From assembly GCA_026225945.1 (NCBI GenBank), contig JAMJFZ010001797.1:3016001-3080000 (forward strand): a stretch of DNA of 64,000 nt, read 5' to 3'. The notes below the pieces were generated by a model. That model had not been told where the DNA came from. It made no database searches and was given only the letters and a program-made list of their open reading frames with translations. The translations under genes were made by a program, and so were the position numbers. The stretch is from Cricetomys ansorgei. Its lineage: Eukaryota; Chordata; Mammalia; Rodentia; Nesomyidae. Of the stretch, positions 56,466 to 64,000 are shown piece after piece; position 1 is the stretch's first letter; each line of letters begins with the position of its first letter.

Positions 56466-57959
56466 AGCAAGCTCCCGAGGAATGATGTCAGAGGTAGACA
56501 TACGCACATCAGTCCTCAGTAAAAGCAAGTCATGCTAGGTGTCACAGTTCTATTCCCTGAGCGGCAGGTTAGGTCTGTGGATGGAAAACGTAGAAGGTTA
56601 TTTTGGGGAAATCATTAGATAAGTGTTTTGTGGGAGACTGATTGACAGTCTCTCACGGAACTGCAGTTTGTAATCCAGAATTGTGCTGATACAAACAACA
56701 GGGATGATTTGGTCTGTAAGCATGGGCATTTGGCCAGCCAGCGAGCTTGTATAACAGCTCAGCCCAGGGGTGACCTTGAGAAAGTCCTCAAACCTGTTCC
56801 TCTCCTTAAAGTTGAGGTAAAGGATGCCAAAAGGGAAAACAAAACAGAACACAAAACTCTACAATCCCTCTAAATGTTTCAATCCTTTGCGTTAAGAAAG
56901 TTCCCTTCTGGGACCGTCCTCAGTGCTCTTGGGTGTGGAGTGACACACGGGTGTCTGAATTATTGTCTACTTATGGGCTGCATTTCAATTCTCTCACTGT
57001 TGATCTCAGTTAATTAAGATTTTAAGTTAATTTTCACAGGATTAAATTAATCTTCTAAGAATTATTCCATTCTAATTTTATTATTTTTTTAATCTAAGGA
57101 CTAGTCAGAACAAAGTGAGCCATTGAGAACGGCCCCTGAGATGTGTTTCAAACACCCGGCTTCCTGCGAGGCATGGTCCTTGAGACAGCGGCTCTCTGAC
57201 TTGGAGAGGGTTAGATCTCCTTGCTGCAGGGCTTTCTTTGTTGTCTGTGACTCCTCTTCCCTCCACAGTCTACATGGAGATTGCTGATTCTCCCATCAGT
57301 GGTAAACTAAGCGTGGCCAGTGGCCAGCACCTCCTTGTCCGTCACCATGATTCGTCTGGACCAAACTGCTGTCGTTAGCTGGTCTCCTGGATCCCCTGTG
57401 GCCTTCCCGTTCTTCACATCAGATCCAGCCAGCCAACATCTAGTTGAAGGAGAAGCGTACAGTGCTTACCAGGCAACAGTCACAATTGCGACTGTCCATA
57501 TAAAGACTGAATAAGCCTTGCCCTACGCGATCCTCGACTCGCAACACCTAGGCAGCCCCTCCCCCAACAGGGCCCAAAACAGTTATTTTACCCACAACTG
57601 TGTCAACACGAAACTCATTTTCATGTTCTGTGCAGTGTGTTTCCACAGACAGAAGCTAATAGTCAGTTTTCACGTGAGGGCGGAAGGGTTTTTCCACCTG
57701 TGGTGGTTGGATTGGGTCTCAGTGAATGTTGAATTTTGGAGCATTTTGGAGTCAGGTTTGTGGGGCAAGGCGTGGTAAGCCAGAATTAAGGTATTTAATC
57801 CTCCTAAGGATGGGGACGGAAGATGTCATCGTTATCCCTATTTAAAATAGAAGAGACAGAGACACAGAGTTGGTGCCTAAATTTGCCCATGGCGACAAGG
57901 CTTGGAAGCGCGCAGAATTCGAACAGTCTGAGCCCGGTCCCTTATACGGTTGGTCATTC
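56466..57959. other. No gene; family B fragment near 57536
   Basis: Intronic sequence. At 57536-57600 a short segment (ACACCTAGGCAGCCCCTCCC and GTTATTTTACC) matches the 3' part of family B. The rest is not recognisable. Confidence 0.4.
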
Positions 57960-58338
57960 CCTGGCCCCAGCTGTAGTTAACAACGCACACGTTACCTTTA
58001 TCAATCGGGTCTCTCCCCTATCACACTTAACACCCCTGGGAAGAGGGAAGCTCAGCTGGGGGACTGCATCCATCAGATTGACTTGTGGGCATGTCTGTGT
58101 GGCACTTCATCACGACGTAAGAGGGCCCAGTGCATGCTGGGTAGCATCACCTCTGGGTAAGTAGACCTGGGCTCTATAGAAATGCTGGCTGAGCAAGCCA
58201 GTAAGGAGCACCCCTCTGTGGTCTCCGCTTCAGTCCCTGCCTCCAGATTCATGCTTTGGCTTCCCTCAATAATGGACCGTATCTGAGAGCCAATCTGGTT
58301 GGCGTCTTGTTACTGCAACAGAGTAGCAAACTAGACAA
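57960..58338 (+). repeat. MaLR-type LTR
   Basis: GGGCATGTCTGTGTGGCACT, AGAGGGCCCAGTGCATGCTG, GACCTGGGCTCTATAGAAAT, GCTGGCTGAGCAAGCCAGTA, GCTTCAGTCCCTGCCTCCAG, GAGCCAATCTGGTTGGCG in MaLR order. Confidence 0.7.
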
Positions 58339-58611
58339 ATACCCCAACAGAGGTGCACAACCTACCCTCTATCACATAAAACTTCCTGTAACTCCTCTCA
58401 CCGATGCTCACCCTCCACAGGCAACTACTGTTCCGCTTCCTGTCATTAGATGCTAATCTGGGGGCTCACAGATGGAGTCACACAGGATGTGAGTGACCTT
58501 TGTATTCTGACTTTTTTGTTCAGGATAGCTGCTGTTAGCTCAATCTCTATGGTTGCATGAAAGGGTGGGTTTTTTTTTTCCTTTGATTTTTGTTTGCTTG
58601 TTTCCCATACT

Positions 58612-58785
58612 AGGGATTAAACCTAGAGCATTGTGTGTGCTAGTAAACATCACTGAGCTTTATCCTCAGTGTGCCCTCCCCCTCTCTTCCCCTTCCTCCC
58701 TCTTCCCCTCCTTCTCTCCCCATCCTTCTCCCCCCTTCCCCTTTCCCTTTCCTCTTTCTCCCCCTCTTTTCTCTTTCTGGACTGT
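58612..58785 (-). repeat. ID-like SINE, antisense, and CT-rich tract
   Basis: TACTAGGGATTAAACCTAGA, GCATTGTGTGTGCTAGTAAA, CACTGAGCTTTATCC resembles antisense ID. It is followed by CCCCTTCCTCCCTCTTCCCC-type pyrimidine repeats to about 58785. Confidence 0.55.
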
Positions 58786-60947
<2,162 letters not shown>

Positions 60948-61638
60948 TAGGTAATTTGGGCAGTAGTGAGAATGTATTTATGTAATACCTCTCTCATTAG
61001 GGCCTTTCAGAAACTTAATTTTCAAAGTTCTTTTTATCAACAAAACAGGATTAATATTTGAAATTAGATGGCTCATGGTTTCTCATCTACGTTGTTAGGT
61101 TACATAATATATTACAAATCTCAGGCAATTACAAATCCAACTCTCTATACAGGTTTCTAGTTCTTTTGTTTTAGCTGGATAGAATGCTTTTTCTTTAATA
61201 TTTTTTAGTCTTTGAAACTTTCATACATTTATACAATGTATCCTGATCTTTTATAGCTACTGCTGTCTCCCTCCTTCAACAATAAAATGCTTTTTAAGGC
61301 AAGAGGCGTATTCAGATGATCTGGGTAAATTAGTAGGTTGAGCTTTAAGGACTGAGGAAGTGGGCCAGGTGTGAAGTGCTTGCCAGGCACCTCTGGTGTC
61401 CGTCCACAACACAGGACAGAAAGGAGACGCAGGTCACAGTGCTGGGTGCCTATGTTAGGGAGAGCACGACATGCCAGCACCTCTGGGAACGAGAAATTGT
61501 CTGCTACTATGGAGGTAAAATTGTCTATGGAGACATTGATGAGTAGACTTATCTAGATTTTTATGAGAGCCTTTTGTGAACAAGGAGAAAAATGTTTACC
61601 AAGCAAGAAGCATTATATGTGTTTCTTTTAAATTTTTT

Positions 61639-61691
61639 TGAGCTTTTATTTATTTATTTATTTATTTACTTACTTATTGATTGATTGATTG
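61639..61691. repeat. (TTTA)n(TTGA)n microsatellite
   Basis: TTTATTTATTTATTTATTTA followed by TTGATTGATTGATTGA. It lies at the position of the tail of the antisense B1 that follows. Confidence 0.92.
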
Positions 61692-61838
61692 ACTTTTCAA
61701 GACAGAGTTTCTCTGTTTTCGCTCTGGCTGTCCCGGAACTCACTCTGTAGACCAGGCTGGCCTTGAACTTACAGAGATCCTCCTGCCTCTGTCTCCTGAA
61801 TCCTGGGATTAAAGGCGTGTACCACCGTCTGGCTTTTT
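61692..61838 (-). repeat. B1 SINE, antisense
   Basis: TCAAGACAGAGTTTCTCTGT, CCGGAACTCACTCTGTAGAC, CTTGAACTTACAGAGATCCT, GGATTAAAGGCGTGTACCAC. Confidence 0.93.
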
Positions 61839-62056
61839 TTTTTTTTTTTTGAGATTTTATTTATTTTTATTTTTGTATGTGTGAATGTTTGCCTGCATGT
61901 GTGTATGCGCACCACATGCATGCAGCGCCTAGAGGTCAGAAGAGGGTGTTGAGTTACAGATGGTTGTAAGCCACAATTTGGGTGCTGGGACCCAAACCTG
62001 GGTCCTTTGGAAGAGCAGCCAATGCTCTTACCACTGAACCATAGCTCTAGACCCTT
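61839..62056 (-). repeat. B3-type SINE, antisense
   Basis: A T-run and GAGATTTTATTTATTTTTAT, CCTAGAGGTCAGAAGAGGGT, GAGTTACAGATGGTTGTAAG, GGGTCCTTTGGAAGAGCAGC, GAACCATAGCTCTAGACCC. It ends about 100 bases before exon 3. Confidence 0.9.
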
Positions 62057-62071
62057 GCTGTGTTTCTCTAA

Positions 62072-62524
<453 letters not shown>

Positions 62525-63929
62525 GCCAAGAAGGGGTCCTAGTGAGCATGTGGATCGCATAGTCCAGAATGCCTTGCTCCTCAGACATCTCCCAGTCTTC
62601 ATCTTGCACTTTCCATGAGGTCCAGAGGGAAAGAAATTCAAAGCATGAATATTTAAGATCTGTTAAGACAATACAAAGACGAGGCACCTTCCTTCAGTGT
62701 GAGAGTTGAAATCCTTGTTTAAGAACTTAAGTGTTTCATAAGGAAGACACAGCGCGGAAGCCCAGAGAGTCTCAGGGGCGTTGCTAAGAACGAGGCCGAA
62801 GCATTTAACTGACCCTTCCTCCCCATAAGTGCCCATTTGGGGCTCCCAGAAACACCTCGGGATAGCAGACCACTGCTTCAGGGACTTATTGATAGCACCA
62901 TGGTGCTTCAGAATGGTCAGTTAGCGGTTACTGAGCATCAGCTGTGTAGCTAGTCCTCAAAGCTGTTTTTAGGGACTCATTTCCTACAGTTTGAGTATCT
63001 CATGTAAGCACTTGCTGGTTGCCTATTGTGTACAAAAACCCCGTGTGAGTTGCTGAGTCGTGCTAGCGATCAAGGAAAATGTTTGTATAGGTGGTCAGAT
63101 CTCAAGGTTTAGCATGGTGGATTCTTCTGGACAATTCTTTGGGCCTACAAGTTGTGGCTTCAAAAGAAATATTTGGAAGAATGCTTTGGCCCAAGGCTTC
63201 CTTAATGAAATGGATTTTTGATTTCTTCTAGACATCAAAATTCTTTCTTTTGTTAGGAGGTACGTGGTCTTCCCTTGGTGCATTTCTGCCCCCGTTGATG
63301 TATGTTGTTCTTTTGGCTTTCCGACTACGTAGTTCATTCTAGAGGTGATTTTGGACTTATCCCCTCCTTACTTCCAAAAAGATGGGTGAGGCATGTCAGG
63401 GTGGAGCTGGAGCAGCTCCCACGGGACTTCATGTTAGGGTCTTGCTTTCCAGCATGGTGCCACCGCAGCTGGGTGACATCTGAGGTGTGGGGTCTGCTGG
63501 GAGCAATCCTTAGGTCACAGAGAACGTGTCCGGGAAGGAAGTCGTGGGACCTTGGCTCCTTCCTCTTCCTCTGTTTTACATTTAACCACGACGTGAGAGT
63601 TTTCCTACTCTGTGTCCTTCACTGTGGTGTGCCAGCTTGCCACAGGACCCAAAATGATGAGGTCCATTGATTATGGACCAGAATGTCCAAGGCCACGAGC
63701 CCAAATCAACCTTGGCTCTTTAATTCAATTCTGTCAGGCCTGCTAGAATTGATGGGATGCTGGCTAACATCATAAAGACCGAGAGCAGTAGACGGCCATG
63801 GCAGTGCCATCCTGCTCACTGTGGGGTCTTCTTCCCACTCCATTCCCTTTCTCCCTCAGTACAAGGCCATTTGGAACGTCCCGTCCTAATTCATCCGAAT
63901 CTACCCTGATGCTTAGTTAGGCCCTAAGG
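62525..63929 (+). other. Kl: Klotho intron 3, start of
   Basis: This continues intron 3 beyond the possible secreted-form stop codon. I recognise no repeat or coding sequence until the hAT-like fragment at the right edge. The open frame at 63302-63670 has no recognisable protein content. Confidence 0.7.
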
Positions 63930-64000
63930 CAGGGGTCCTCAACCTTCCTAACACCGCGACCCTTTAATACAGCTCCTCACATTGTGTGAGCCCCAACCAT
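63930..64000 (-). mobile_element. hAT-type element (URR1-like), cut by the window edge
   Basis: GGCAGGGGTCCTCAACCTTC, CTAACACCGCGACCCTTTAA, TACAGCTCCTCACATTGTG match the opposite end of the same element family found at 7988-8208. It continues past position 64000. Confidence 0.75.

Overview
The window looks like nuclear DNA from a muroid rodent. It is dense in rodent SINEs (B1, B2/B3, ID-like), carries a rodent-type L1 3' end, MaLR-type LTRs and long simple repeats. It contains the 5' part of one recognisable protein-coding gene, Klotho (Kl, alpha-Klotho), on the + strand. The predicted protein is close to mouse and rat Klotho but not identical to either as I remember them, so a muroid other than Mus or Rattus (perhaps a cricetid or gerbil) is likely. 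The species is not resolved.

Layout. Positions 1-34.4 kb are the 5' flank of Kl. I see no convincing exon there, only repeats: an old L1 fragment, a 0.66-kb TG-rich block, a rodent L1 3' end, a 55-56 bp minisatellite, several MaLR-like LTRs, an LTR-like element nested inside a B1, and small tandem duplications. From about 34.4 to 35.8 kb lies a GC- and CpG-rich block holding the Kl promoter and exon 1 (34934-35758: signal peptide and first half of the KL1 domain). Intron 1 is about 24.6 kb (35759-60308). It holds a 0.74-kb polypyrimidine tract, several LTR-like elements, a near-perfect 62-bp inverted repeat, and a pair of inverted LTR-like elements. Exon 2 (60309-60819) and exon 3 (62154-62422) complete KL1. 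The rest is intron 3. The later exons (KL2, transmembrane segment, short cytoplasmic tail) lie beyond the right edge.

The three exons join in frame to 535 codons. This is the part shared by the membrane form of Klotho (FGF23 co-receptor) and the proposed alternatively spliced secreted form. Reading on past the exon 3 donor opens with the conserved SQLTK of the published secreted-form tail, then diverges into a 33-residue tail with a later stop. This is the most interesting gene-level observation here. I saw no microbial-type system, no CRISPR array, and no intact viral or transposon coding region. Most long open frames in the window are simple-repeat artefacts.
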